Source of the DNA: Jeotgalibacillus haloalkalitolerans
GTDB taxonomy: Bacteria; Bacillota; Bacilli; Bacillales; Jeotgalibacillaceae
DNA: 64,000 nt
Reading direction: 5' to 3'
Assembly (NCBI RefSeq): GCF_034427455.1
Contig: NZ_JAXQNN010000007.1
Location: 62,001 to 126,000 of the forward strand
A program made the translations under genes and the position numbers. Position 1 is the stretch's first letter; each line of letters opens with the position of its first letter. Under the pieces are notes generated by a model that worked only from the letters and a program-made list of their open reading frames with translations, was not told the origin of the DNA and ran no database searches. This document shows, piece after piece, positions 38,878-46,600 of the stretch.

Positions 38878-39162
38878 ATGATTACAATGCATAATCAACA
38901 ATATGAAATCATAGAAGAGTTCAGAGAAGGCTATAATGAAGAGGCTTTTGAAGCGAGATACAGTGAAATTCTGCACAAGTATGACTATATTGTGGGTGAC
39001 TGGGGATATGGTCAGCTGAGGCTGAAGGGTTTCTTTGAGGATACAAATCAGAAGTCGTCGTTTGATACGAAAATTTCTACGGTCAAGGATTATTTATATG
39101 AGCACTGTAATTTTGGATGTCCTTATTTTATTGTGAAGAAGGTTGGCGGAGCGAAAAAGTAA
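38878..39162 (+). CDS. yutD: YutD-family protein
   Basis: A 94-residue soluble protein of the YutD family (DUF1027). Conserved residues YDYIVGDWGYGQLRLKGF near 35-52 and the C-terminal YLYEHCNFGCPYFIVKK near 73-89 are family hallmarks. The function is unknown. It stands first in the yut cluster as in B. subtilis. AGGAGTGAGA precedes the ATG. Confidence 0.88.
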   Translation: MITMHNQQYEIIEEFREGYNEEAFEARYSEILHKYDYIVGDWGYGQLRLKGFFEDTNQKSSFDTKISTVKDYLYEHCNFGCPYFIVKKVGGAKK

Positions 39163-39183
39163 ACCCTGCGTTTCCTATAAAAC

Positions 39184-39308
39184 CGTTTCGCTGCGCTTCA
39201 GGCGGACGCTTTCCGGACGGAGGTTGCTGAGCCTCCTCAGCCTGCGGCTTCCGGGGTCTCAGCTTCCCTCTATTCGTCCCGGAGTCGCCGCCTTACGCTT
39301 CGCTGCAC
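39184..39308 (-). repeat. GC-rich repeat element, copy G (subtype 2, reverse)
   Basis: Nearly the same sequence as copy D over GCTTCAGGCGGACGCTTTC and CTATTCGTCCCGGAGTCGCC. It lies between yutD and the converging 39451 gene. Confidence 0.85.
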
Positions 39309-39388
39309 TTAGATATCCATATATATTTTTATTAAATCATCCTTCTAAAAGTAAATAAACGTTTCCTTCAACACGTTTTGGTATGAAA

Positions 39389-39429
39389 AAAAGCATGTCT
39401 CAATTCAAAATGAGATATGCTTCTTTTTG
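39389..39429. terminator. Bidirectional terminator
   Basis: Stem AAGCATGTCTCA/TGAGATATGCTT flanked by A6 and T5; serves yutD and the opposite gene. Confidence 0.82.
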
Positions 39430-39450
39430 ATTTATAATCATTCCGTTTAG

Positions 39451-39678
39451 TTAAGGTTTATGTGATCCGGGATCGAGTCTTGGAATATCTTCATGGTCGC
39501 CTTTGTTTTCGTAGTTAAATGCACTGTAATAACGCTGACCTTTTTGCCATGGGCCTGATTTGTTTCTGACGAGTGAATACTTTCCTCTTGGTGATCCGTA
39601 AGGGCCTTCAGGCAGCGTTTCCGGAATGAGGTATTCCTTTTGTACTTCGACGTTTGAAAAATCACTGTAGCGCTCCAT
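39451..39678 (-). CDS. Small conserved cytosolic protein, unknown
   Basis: 75 residues, with AAAAGGAGCAGG before the ATG at 39678; the overlapping frame 39447-39665 has no ribosome site. Rich in Tyr, Pro and Gly, with a C-terminal YYSAFNYENKGDHEDIPR near 50-67. No domain recognised, no signal peptide. The next gene upstream is the DUF3055 protein on the same strand. Confidence 0.65.
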   Translation of the reverse strand: MERYSDFSNVEVQKEYLIPETLPEGPYGSPRGKYSLVRNKSGPWQKGQRYYSAFNYENKGDHEDIPRLDPGSHKP

Positions 39679-39726
39679 GATCCTGCTCCTTTTTTACTTA
39701 GTATGAGCAGGCCGGCTTCATCTGAT

Positions 39727-39996
39727 TCACAAAATCACTTCATTTAAAAATTCGCGTAGTTCTGATGCGTCCTGTTCGGACAGTTTGAATGCGTGTTCGA
39801 TATATCCTTCCTCATCAAGATCATCCTCACCGATAATCGCAAACCGGCTTCCCTGAATATCCATCACCATTGCTTTTCCGTAATAACGGTCAGAATAAAG
39901 GATGGCCAGGTCAAAGCGCTGATGCTCGCCCATAAAGCTGACAAATCGTGTTTTTGTTTCCTCTGTATCATCATATAGAAAAAATCGTTCAGTCAT
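39727..39996 (-). CDS. DUF3055-family protein (YutC-like)
   Basis: 89 residues from the ATG at 39996, preceded by AAAAGGAGG; the extended frame to 40023 is not needed. The pattern ERFFLYDDTEETKTRFVSF at the start, then AMVMDIQGSRFAIIGEDDL near 42-60, matches DUF3055, whose B. subtilis member YutC lies in the same cluster. Function unknown, cytosolic. Divergent from yutE. Confidence 0.8.
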   Translation of the reverse strand: MTERFFLYDDTEETKTRFVSFMGEHQRFDLAILYSDRYYGKAMVMDIQGSRFAIIGEDDLDEEGYIEHAFKLSEQDASELREFLNEVIL

Positions 39997-40109
39997 ATGA
40001 AGTCCTCCTTTTACTATCCTCACAATTATAACGATTAACGCACGTCATGCCAAAAAATCTGAAGGCTTATGGTACACTAAAAGCATACATTTTGATGGAG
40101 TGTGAAGAG

Positions 40110-40547
40110 ATGTACTTCGTGGATAGAGAAACAATTGAAAAGACATTAATTTTTATGGAAGAACAGCTCAGCTTTTTAAATGAGCACGGCACTTGGGACT
40201 CTAAAATTGAAAAGCTGGCGCTTGAACGCAGTCTGCATACCGTTATAGAATCAATTATTGATGTGGGAAATTCAATGATTGACGGTTTTATAATGCGTGA
40301 TCCTGGCAGCTATGAAGATATTATCGATATTTTAGAGGATGAAAAAGTGATCGGGAAAGACATGCATGCTGATCTTGTTCAGGTAGTGAAGCTCAGGAAG
40401 CACCTTGTACAGGAATTTACAGAAGTGAATCATCAAATATGCATTGATACATTTACATCAGCAGAAGCTGCACTAAAAGCATTTGCACCAGCAGTAAGAA
40501 CCTATCTTGAAGACGAGCTGGGACCAGTCTCAGCATTCAGACGGTAA
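40110..40547 (+). CDS. yutE: HepT-like DUF86 protein (YutE), no partner antitoxin in view
   Basis: 145 residues from the ATG at 40110; the frame upstream to 40047 lacks a ribosome site. An all-helical HEPN-like DUF86 protein with the motif RLRKHLVQEF-like KLRKHLVQEFTEVNH near 109-123, related to the RxxxxH ribonuclease motif of HepT toxins. MntA-type nucleotidyltransferase antitoxins normally sit beside HepT, but none is present. It is followed 21 bp later by yutF. Confidence 0.82.
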   Translation: MYFVDRETIEKTLIFMEEQLSFLNEHGTWDSKIEKLALERSLHTVIESIIDVGNSMIDGFIMRDPGSYEDIIDILEDEKVIGKDMHADLVQVVKLRKHLVQEFTEVNHQICIDTFTSAEAALKAFAPAVRTYLEDELGPVSAFRR

Positions 40548-40568
40548 GGAATAGAGAGGACGTACAGT

Positions 40569-41333
40569 ATGAAAGCTTATAAAGGTTATTTAATTGATTT
40601 GGACGGAACAATGTATAGAGGAACGGAACCGATTCCGGCAGCAGTAGAGTTTGTGAAAAAGCTTAAGGTAAAGGGGATTCCGTATTTATTTGTCACCAAT
40701 AATTCTTCAAAAACACAGGAACAGGTAGCTGCACACCTGCAGAATTTTGATGTGCCTGCTGAACCTGAACAGGTATTTACGACATCTCTTGCAACAGCGG
40801 CAGTCATTTCCCGGGAAATGCCGGATGCATCTGCATATGTAATTGGAGGCGACGGCATACGTCAGGCTTTGACTAAAAAAGGCATTACCATTAAAGATGA
40901 AAACCCGGATTATGTCATTGTCGGCCTTGACCGGGAAATTACGTATGAAAAACTCGCGCTTGGCTGTCTCGCAGTCAGAAATGGTGCGAAATTTATTTCT
41001 ACTAATGGTGATATTGCCATCCCAACTGAACGCGGGCTGCTGCCTGGTAACGGCTCGCTTACGTCAGTGATAACTGTTTCTACACAAACAGAACCGCTGT
41101 TTATTGGTAAACCTGAAGCGGTTATTATGGAACAGGCGTTAAACGTATTAGGTCTTACGAAAGAAGATGTTGTGATGGTTGGGGATAACTATGATACAGA
41201 TATCAAAGCAGGATTTAATACAGGAATGGATACATTAATGGTGCATACAGGTGTGTCGCCAAAGAGCCTGCTAGCTGAAAAAGAACTGCAGCCGACTTAT
41301 TCGATTGATTCTTTGGCTGAGTGGGAGATTTAA
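40569..41333 (+). CDS. yutF: HAD-superfamily IIA phosphatase (YutF/NagD-like)
   Basis: A 254-residue cytosolic phosphatase. Motif I LIDLDGTMYRG near 8-18, motif II FVTNNSS near 42-48, the motif III lysine in IGKPE near 179 and motif IV MVGDNYDTDI near 202. The C2 cap lies between motifs II and III, as in NagD and p-nitrophenyl phosphatases. The substrate is unknown. AGAGAGGACG precedes the ATG. Confidence 0.9.
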   Translation: MKAYKGYLIDLDGTMYRGTEPIPAAVEFVKKLKVKGIPYLFVTNNSSKTQEQVAAHLQNFDVPAEPEQVFTTSLATAAVISREMPDASAYVIGGDGIRQALTKKGITIKDENPDYVIVGLDREITYEKLALGCLAVRNGAKFISTNGDIAIPTERGLLPGNGSLTSVITVSTQTEPLFIGKPEAVIMEQALNVLGLTKEDVVMVGDNYDTDIKAGFNTGMDTLMVHTGVSPKSLLAEKELQPTYSIDSLAEWEI

Positions 41334-41386
41334 GGTCTATATACATTTTGCGTTTACTAAAAGTTAATTTTCTAAAAAGAATGACT

Positions 41387-41503
41387 CAGCCGTATCTTGG
41401 AGTGGAGGACGGAGACTCTCGCCCCGGGAAAGGACGGGTCCGCAAGCGGAGCTGACCCACCATCCGGGGGCAGGAAAGCGAAGTGATCCACGGAAAGATA
41501 CTG
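41387..41503 (+). repeat. GC-rich repeat element, copy H (divergent)
   Basis: Outer arms CGTATCTTGGAG and GGAAAGATACTGCG are related by inversion. The core GGACGGAGACTCTCGCC to CCATCCGGGGGC differs from the other copies but keeps the same plan. It ends 34 bp before the hydroxyacid dehydrogenase gene and gives a false upstream start for it. Confidence 0.7.
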
Positions 41504-41536
41504 CGTTTTTTAAAGCAAATAAAGGGGATTCTGGTC

Positions 41537-42499
41537 ATGTCTAAAATTTTCATTACCCGTAAAATAGATGATGCTGTGATTGATGAGCTTAAAAAGAGTT
41601 TTGATGTTGAAGTGTGGGATTCTGAGGATGAAGCTGTTCCGAGGGATGTTCTGTTGAAACAGGCGAAGGAAAGCCATGCACTTTTAACCATGCTCTCTGA
41701 TCAGATTGATGAAGAACTGTTATCTGATGCGCCTCATTTAAAAGTTGTTGCGAATATGGCTGTTGGATATGACAACATTGATGTTGAAGCGGCTGAAAAG
41801 GCAGGGGTCATTGTTACGAATACGCCGGATGTTTTAACAGATACAACGGCTGATCTTGCTTTTTCATTAATACTGGCAACAGCAAGAAGAATTCCTGAAG
41901 CGGCAGATTATATTAAACAGGGCGAGTGGACATCATGGTCCCCATATTTACTAGCCGGTCGTGACGTTCATCACAAAACACTCGGCATTGTTGGCATGGG
42001 GAAAATTGGACAGGCTGTTGCCAAACGTGCTGCCGGGTTTGATATGAATATTCTGTATCATACAAGAAGCAGAAAAACGGAGGCAGAAGAGCAATTTGGC
42101 GCTCAGTATAAAAATTTGAGTGACCTGCTTGAAAAAGCTGATTTTGTACTTGTACTTGCCCCGTTAACTGAAGAAACCCGCGGAATGATCGGTGCTGAGC
42201 AGTTCAAGAAAATGAAGGACTCTGCGATCTTTATTAATGTTGGAAGAGGTCCTGTAGTAGATGAAAAATCGCTGGTTGATGCACTTAGAAATGGTGACAT
42301 TGCGGGAGCGGGTCTTGATGTATTTGAAAAAGAACCGATCTCAAAAGAGCATCCATTATTATCGATGGAAAATGTAGTAGCTGTGCCGCATATCGGCAGT
42401 GCTACGACTGAGACACGCTATATCATGATGAAGCTTGCTGCTGATAATATAAAAGCCGTACTGAATGGTGAGAAGCCCTTAACGAGAGTGACACGCTGA
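41537..42499 (+). CDS. D-2-hydroxyacid dehydrogenase (glyoxylate/hydroxypyruvate reductase type)
   Basis: 320 residues from the ATG at 41537, preceded by AAAGGGGAT; the start at 41483 lies inside a repeat. The NAD-binding motif is GMGKIG at 153-158, and the catalytic triad is R237 (NVGRGP), E266 and H285 (VPHIGSAT). It is of the GyaR/GRHPR type, which reduces glyoxylate and hydroxypyruvate. It ends before a terminator shared with the yutI region. Confidence 0.92.
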   Translation: MSKIFITRKIDDAVIDELKKSFDVEVWDSEDEAVPRDVLLKQAKESHALLTMLSDQIDEELLSDAPHLKVVANMAVGYDNIDVEAAEKAGVIVTNTPDVLTDTTADLAFSLILATARRIPEAADYIKQGEWTSWSPYLLAGRDVHHKTLGIVGMGKIGQAVAKRAAGFDMNILYHTRSRKTEAEEQFGAQYKNLSDLLEKADFVLVLAPLTEETRGMIGAEQFKKMKDSAIFINVGRGPVVDEKSLVDALRNGDIAGAGLDVFEKEPISKEHPLLSMENVVAVPHIGSATTETRYIMMKLAADNIKAVLNGEKPLTRVTR

Positions 42500-42527
42500 A
42501 TTCTCATTTATATTAAAAATTTCTCAA

Positions 42528-42562
42528 TAAAAAATCCTCTTGCTATTCTAAGCAAGAGGATG
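42528..42562 (-). terminator. Terminator after yutI
   Basis: Minus-strand stem ATCCTCTTGC/GCAAGAGGAT followed by T6. On the plus strand there is no T run. Confidence 0.88.
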
Positions 42563-42569
42563 ATGTTAA

Positions 42570-42806
42570 TTAAAATACCTGTTCAACTTCTACAACGCCT
42601 GGTACTTCTTCAAGCAGTGCGCGTTCGATACCTGCTTTAAGTGTAATCGTTGAACTTGGGCATGTACCGCATGCGCCAAGAAGTCTTAATTTTACGATTC
42701 CATCTTCAACGTCAACGAGTTCGCAGTCTCCGCCATCGCGAAGAAGGAATGGACGAAGTTTATCAAGTACTTCCTGAACTGAATCTTTCATTTCTACTTC
42801 TGTCAT
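42570..42806 (-). CDS. yutI: NifU-like Fe-S carrier (YutI, NfuA type)
   Basis: A 78-residue stand-alone NifU C-terminal domain. The cluster-binding C46-G-T-C49 pair in ACGTCPSS is present, followed by LKAGIERAL. It carries [4Fe-4S] clusters to targets after SufBCD. GGAAGGGAG precedes the ATG. The neighbour yuzD is divergent, as in B. subtilis. Confidence 0.93.
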   Translation of the reverse strand: MTEVEMKDSVQEVLDKLRPFLLRDGGDCELVDVEDGIVKLRLLGACGTCPSSTITLKAGIERALLEEVPGVVEVEQVF

Positions 42807-42929
42807 TCGAATCGACTCCCTTCCTGTGTTCTATTATAATGAGTATAGCGAAAAAAATCCATCCATGTTATTTGAAATTATTATTGTTTACGGATTTAAA
42901 TATGTGATCTGGATGCTTTTTTAAAGAAG

Positions 42930-43053
42930 GCAGAGATTGGTGCTCCAGGCGGACGCTTTCCGCGGCCGGGCGGTGAGCCAATCCGGCTTCGCCGTATGGT
43001 CTCACCTGTCCCTTTCCGCCGCAGGAGTCGCCGCCTTACGCACCAATCTCTGC
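42930..43053 (-). repeat. GC-rich palindromic repeat element, copy I (perfect 13-bp ends)
   Basis: Outer arms GCAGAGATTGGTG and CACCAATCTCTGC are perfect 13-bp inverted repeats. The core is reverse orientation, GCTCCAGGCGGACGCTTTCCG to GGAGTCGCCGCCTTACG. It lies in the divergent yutI-yuzD promoter region. Confidence 0.9.
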
Positions 43054-43145
43054 TGTGCAAGTATATTAATGGTATTCCAAATTTAATGAATAAAAACAGA
43101 TTCAATGAGTTTAACTTACATTTATATCAAGGGGAGTTGTTAGAT

Positions 43146-43475
43146 ATGTCAGATAAAGCTGTGACGATTACGGTGTATGGGGCGGAGACGATTTGTGCGA
43201 GCTGTGTAGGTGCACCTTCTTCTAAAGAAACTTATGAGTGGCTTGAGGCGGCGATTGGCCGTAAGTTTCCTGACCGCACATTTGTGATGGATTATGTGGA
43301 TATCAATACTGAGCAGAAGGATCCGAAAAAGGCTGCTTTTGTTGAGCGGGTTTGGGAAGAGGATCTGTTTTATCCGGTTGTATTAGTAGAGGATGAAATT
43401 GTGGGGGAAGGGAACCCGCGTTTGAAGGCTGTCTATAAAGAGCTTGAGAAGTACGGGTTTCAGACTGCTGAATAA
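43146..43475 (+). CDS. yuzD: YuzD-family protein (DUF1462)
   Basis: 109 residues from the ATG at 43146, preceded by GGGGAG; the longer frame from 42996 begins in repeat I. A thioredoxin-like small protein with an N-terminal CASC pair (ETICASCVGAPSS near 13-25), then DYVDINTE near 47. Cytosolic; function unknown but often near Fe-S genes. A palindromic terminator follows. Confidence 0.87.
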   Translation: MSDKAVTITVYGAETICASCVGAPSSKETYEWLEAAIGRKFPDRTFVMDYVDINTEQKDPKKAAFVERVWEEDLFYPVVLVEDEIVGEGNPRLKAVYKELEKYGFQTAE

Positions 43476-43483
43476 ACGAAACA

Positions 43484-43519
43484 AGCGTCCTGGAGTGATT
43501 TCACTTCTGGACGCTTTTT
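43484..43519. terminator. Terminator after yuzD
   Basis: Long stem AGCGTCCTGGAGTGA with complementary arm, then T5. Confidence 0.88.
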
Positions 43520-43522
43520 CAT

Positions 43523-43690
43523 TTAGACTTCTGTAAAGTTAAGACCCTTTAATACCTCTGCATCTGATTTGTCACACAGATAGCACTTATCATGTTCATC
43601 TCTCATGACAATAAAATCAGGATTCTGGTTATCATAATCCTCCGGGACTTCTACAAGATTGTAGCGTTCATGGAATGGTAATAGTGACAT
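43523..43690 (-). CDS. Hypothetical 55-residue protein with CxxC
   Basis: 55 residues from ATG at 43690 to TAA at 43523, too short for common cut-offs. It is acidic with a CYLCDK pair near 36-41 and no signal peptide. The ribosome site (GGCGGTGA) is weak. It converges on yuzD and ends 3 bp from the shared terminator, which supports it being real. Family unknown. The 229 bp between it and the next gene hold nothing else that I can support. Confidence 0.5.
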   Translation of the reverse strand: MSLLPFHERYNLVEVPEDYDNQNPDFIVMRDEHDKCYLCDKSDAEVLKGLNFTEV

Positions 43691-43919
43691 ACAGATTTCA
43701 CCGCCTGAAAAATATTTCTTTCAGTATAATGGATCCAGTACGAAATCAACATTTTGGAAAGTTTTCAATGTGTAAAAAAGCGATGGTCTGCTGTACATTT
43801 TATATGGTTTGTCACTTAAAATAAATTTCATGAATGTAAGATTTAGACAATACAACTGTGGGTATTAATGGAAGTAACCAGACTCTGGATGAGCATTCGA
43901 TTTGAAAGGATGGATTCAA

Positions 43920-44594
43920 ATGAGCAGAGTAGCACTTGATACATTAATTAATCGCAGCGTTCGAAACATGGGGGATATTGATTCACGAATCAAAGATATG
44001 ACGATAGAGATGATTAAACGCGCTTATCAGGAAGGTATCAACGTACAGATCAGTTCAGGCCTCCGCACAAATGATGAGCAAAATAGATTATATGCTAAAG
44101 GGAGAACGACATCAGGAAATATTGTGACCAATGCCAGAGCCGGACAGTCCGCTCACAATTATGGTCTGGCTGTAGATTATTTTTTAACTGATCAGACAGG
44201 TACTAGAGCTGTTTGGACGGTAAACGCTCAGTGGAAAAGAGTGGCAGCCATTGCGAAGTCTATGGGCTTTACGTGGGGCGGAGACTGGACAAGCTTTCCG
44301 GATGCTTCTCACCTTGAGTATACGAAAGGGTTAACATGGAGAGATCTGCAGGCAGGAAGACGCCCGTCATTCACTCAGGTTCAAGGAGTTGAAAAGACCT
44401 GGCTGGAATTTGGTGATGAGGGAGCTGGAGTAAAGGCGATGCAGGAGCTGCTAAATAGCCATGGATATGATCTTGTAACTGATGGTATTTTTGGACCGAA
44501 AACAGAGCGGGCGGTGAGAAGCTTCCAGTCTGAAAACGGCTTAATTGTGGATGGTGTATATGGCGTTAAGACTAAAGCGGCTCTTGAGGGATAG
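43920..44594 (+). CDS. M15-family peptidoglycan peptidase with peptidoglycan-binding domain, no signal peptide
   Basis: 224 residues from the ATG at 43920, preceded by AAAGGATGG. The N-terminal L-alanyl-D-glutamate peptidase-like domain (VanY/CwlK type) has zinc ligands H79 and D86 in QSAHNYGLAVDYF and H131 in ASHLEYTKG. A C-terminal peptidoglycan_binding_1 repeat lies at about 158-223. No signal peptide or membrane helix is seen, which recalls phage endolysins and some spore-lytic enzymes rather than exported CwlK. No other phage genes are nearby. Confidence 0.88.
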   Translation: MSRVALDTLINRSVRNMGDIDSRIKDMTIEMIKRAYQEGINVQISSGLRTNDEQNRLYAKGRTTSGNIVTNARAGQSAHNYGLAVDYFLTDQTGTRAVWTVNAQWKRVAAIAKSMGFTWGGDWTSFPDASHLEYTKGLTWRDLQAGRRPSFTQVQGVEKTWLEFGDEGAGVKAMQELLNSHGYDLVTDGIFGPKTERAVRSFQSENGLIVDGVYGVKTKAALEG

Positions 44595-44650
44595 AGTACA
44601 TCATAGCCAGTGGACACCGTATTAATGGACTAAAAATCTTTTAAAATAAA

Positions 44651-44719
44651 CGCTTTGTTAAATGTTATTGTTGTTTCTGCACAGCTGGAGCGAAAATCAA
44701 CAGCCAACTTTAATAAAGC
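44651..44719. repeat. Decayed remnant of the GC-rich repeat family, copy K
   Basis: GCTTTGTTAAATG and ACTTTAATAAAGC match the outer arms of copy J, and CACAGCTGGAGCGAAAATCAACAGCC is a fused left and right end. The roughly 100-bp core is missing, so it looks like an internal deletion. Confidence 0.65.
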
Positions 44720-44731
44720 TTAAATAAAAGT

Positions 44732-44762
44732 AAAAAAACACGCCCAAGAGAATGAGCGTGAA
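44732..44762 (-). terminator. Terminator after the yutJ homologue
   Basis: Minus-strand stem CACGCTCA/TGGGCGTG followed by T7. Confidence 0.82.
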
Positions 44763-44836
44763 ATAAATAAAAAAATTAAATTTTATGATGCTAATATCAC
44801 TAGCTTTATCAAAGAGTAATGAATATCTGAGAAACC

Positions 44837-45904
44837 CTATCCATTATGATATTTATACATCCAAAGCACACCTGACTTCAGCAGTCGTGCAATACGGCCT
44901 GTTACGGTGCGGTCTGCAAGGTAGGCGAATCCCTGTTTTTTACCGAGTGAGCCCATAAAGCCTTTCAGCTTAATTTTAGGCATCTGCTCCGGCAGCTCTT
45001 CGTTTTTCCAGCGAGCAAGGAGCACTTTGACAATCTGCTCTGCCTGTTCCTCAGCAAGCTGCGCGCTTGGTGCGAATGGAAGGCTTGCACAGTCACCGAC
45101 AACATAGACGTGCTCGTTATCCGGCAGGTTATGGTACTGCGAGAGAACGACGCGGTTTGATGAATCTTTCTCACCAGGCAGGTCACGCACGACTTTCACG
45201 GGCTGGATGCCGGCCGTCCACACACATACGTCAACCGGAATCTGTTCTTCGTGGTTATAAAGCATGGTAGGTTCAACCTTTGTAATGTTCGAGTTGCTGA
45301 CAACTTCAACATTGTTGGCATCAAACCACTTTTGTACATAGTTACTCAGACGCTGAGGGAAGGCAGGAAGAATACGTTCTCCGCGGTCAAAGAGTTTAAT
45401 CTTGAGGTCTTCGCGGCTTTCACGCAGTTCACTTGCAAGTTCAATCCCGCTCAGTCCTGCTCCTACTACACCAACAACTGATCCTGAAGGAAGATTTGAC
45501 AGGCGTTCATAGGTCGCTCTTGAACGCTGAATGGATTGAATGCTGTACGTGTGCTCATCTGCACCAGGTACATTGTGGTATTTATCCTCACATCCTAATC
45601 CAACAACAAGATCATCGTAATGAACTTCAGTGTTATCTTCAAGAATGACGCGGCTTTCTTCAGTATCAATTTTCGCTACTGAACCGTATTTTACTTCCAG
45701 GCGTTCATGTTCAGGAAAGCTTACACGAACTTCCTGATCTGAAGCAGTACCAGCTGCCAGCGCATAATACTCAGTTTTCAGACAGTGATATGGTGTCCGG
45801 TCGATTAATGTAATTTTTACGTCTTCAGGCAGCTTATCCGGCAGTAGTCGCAGTAACACGCGCATATTGCCGTAGCCTCCACCTAATAATACTAAGTGTT
45901 TCAT
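44837..45904 (-). CDS. yutJ: Type II NADH dehydrogenase-like flavoprotein (YutJ)
   Basis: 355 residues from the ATG at 45904, preceded by AGAGGG; the frame to 45931 is not needed. The FAD-binding motif is LLGGGYGN near 6-13, the NAD(P) motif GVVGAGLSGIELA near 145-157, and the second FAD segment VYVVGDCASLPF near 276. It is of the pyridine nucleotide-disulfide family like Ndh but shorter. Electron acceptor unknown. B. subtilis YutJ has the same neighbours (YuzB). Confidence 0.88.
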   Translation of the reverse strand: MKHLVLLGGGYGNMRVLLRLLPDKLPEDVKITLIDRTPYHCLKTEYYALAAGTASDQEVRVSFPEHERLEVKYGSVAKIDTEESRVILEDNTEVHYDDLVVGLGCEDKYHNVPGADEHTYSIQSIQRSRATYERLSNLPSGSVVGVVGAGLSGIELASELRESREDLKIKLFDRGERILPAFPQRLSNYVQKWFDANNVEVVSNSNITKVEPTMLYNHEEQIPVDVCVWTAGIQPVKVVRDLPGEKDSSNRVVLSQYHNLPDNEHVYVVGDCASLPFAPSAQLAEEQAEQIVKVLLARWKNEELPEQMPKIKLKGFMGSLGKKQGFAYLADRTVTGRIARLLKSGVLWMYKYHNG

Positions 45905-46138
45905 GGATAGCCCTCTCTTTACAGTAAGCATATTGGTAGGTAAGCACTTTCAATATGATCATACTTACACAATGTGTTTGATCATTACGTTTACATTCAT
46001 TAAAAAGTATATCGGAATAAAGGTCTTAGTACAATCATATTAAGAGATTTCTTTCACAAACTTGTCATGAAAAAGAGCAGGATCATTGACGAACTTTATT
46101 GAAGACGTTACATTTGAAGTGAGTATGAGGTGATAAAA

Positions 46139-46375
46139 ATGAAACCAATTATAGAGTTTTGTATTAGTAATATAGCAAGTGGATCACAGGAGGCATTTGA
46201 AACGCTCGAGCGTGACCCGAACCTTGATGTGATTGAGTACGGCTGTACAAGCCACTGCGGGATTTGTGCAGCAGCGATGTTTGCAATCGTTAATGGGGAG
46301 CTTGTTGAAGCAGACACGCCGAAAGAACTGGTAGATGCTGTATATGAGTTTCTTGAGGAAAATCCAATGTTTTAA
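46139..46375 (+). CDS. yuzB: YuzB-family protein (DUF1450)
   Basis: 78 residues from the ATG at 46139, preceded by GAGGTG; a GTG at 46130 overlaps that site. Cysteines at positions near 7, 35, 39 and 42 ([13 protein letters not shown]) and the C-terminal [10 protein letters not shown] match the family. It probably binds a metal or Fe-S cluster; function unknown. Divergent from yutJ, as in B. subtilis. Confidence 0.88.
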   Translation: MKPIIEFCISNIASGSQEAFETLERDPNLDVIEYGCTSHCGICAAAMFAIVNGELVEADTPKELVDAVYEFLEENPMF

Positions 46376-46381
46376 TAAAAG

Positions 46382-46546
46382 GCTTTGTTAAAGTAGGCTG
46401 TTGATTTCCGCTTCAGGGGGACGCTTTCCGTGGCCGGGCGGTGAGCCAGCAGGCTTCGCCTAGGCCTCACACGTCCCTTCCTGCGAGCCGCCCCCTTACG
46501 CTCCAATCAACTGCTTTGGAGAAACAACAATGGACTTTAACAAAGC
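46382..46546 (-). repeat. GC-rich palindromic repeat element, copy J (with extra outer arms)
   Basis: Perfect 13-bp outer arms GCTTTGTTAAAGT and ACTTTAACAAAGC enclose a second pair CTGTTGATT and AATCAACTG, then the common core in reverse. This is the longest copy, 165 bp, between yuzB and the converging DUF2225 gene. Confidence 0.9.
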
Positions 46547-46600
46547 GAAAAAAGAAGCTGATTTGATTCAGCTTCTTTTTTATGGACTGTTTCTTTTCTA

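Noticed and set aside
41483-41536. N-terminal extension of the hydroxyacid dehydrogenase
   Set aside because: It lies partly in repeat copy H; AAAGGGGAT stands before the ATG at 41537, which fits the family start.
42996-43145. N-terminal extension of YuzD
   Set aside because: The extension is repeat copy I and its flank; the family starts at the ATG at 43146, which has a good ribosome site.
43920-44594. Remnant prophage around the M15 peptidase
   Set aside because: No integrase, holin, structural or regulatory phage gene and no att-like direct repeat were found nearby.
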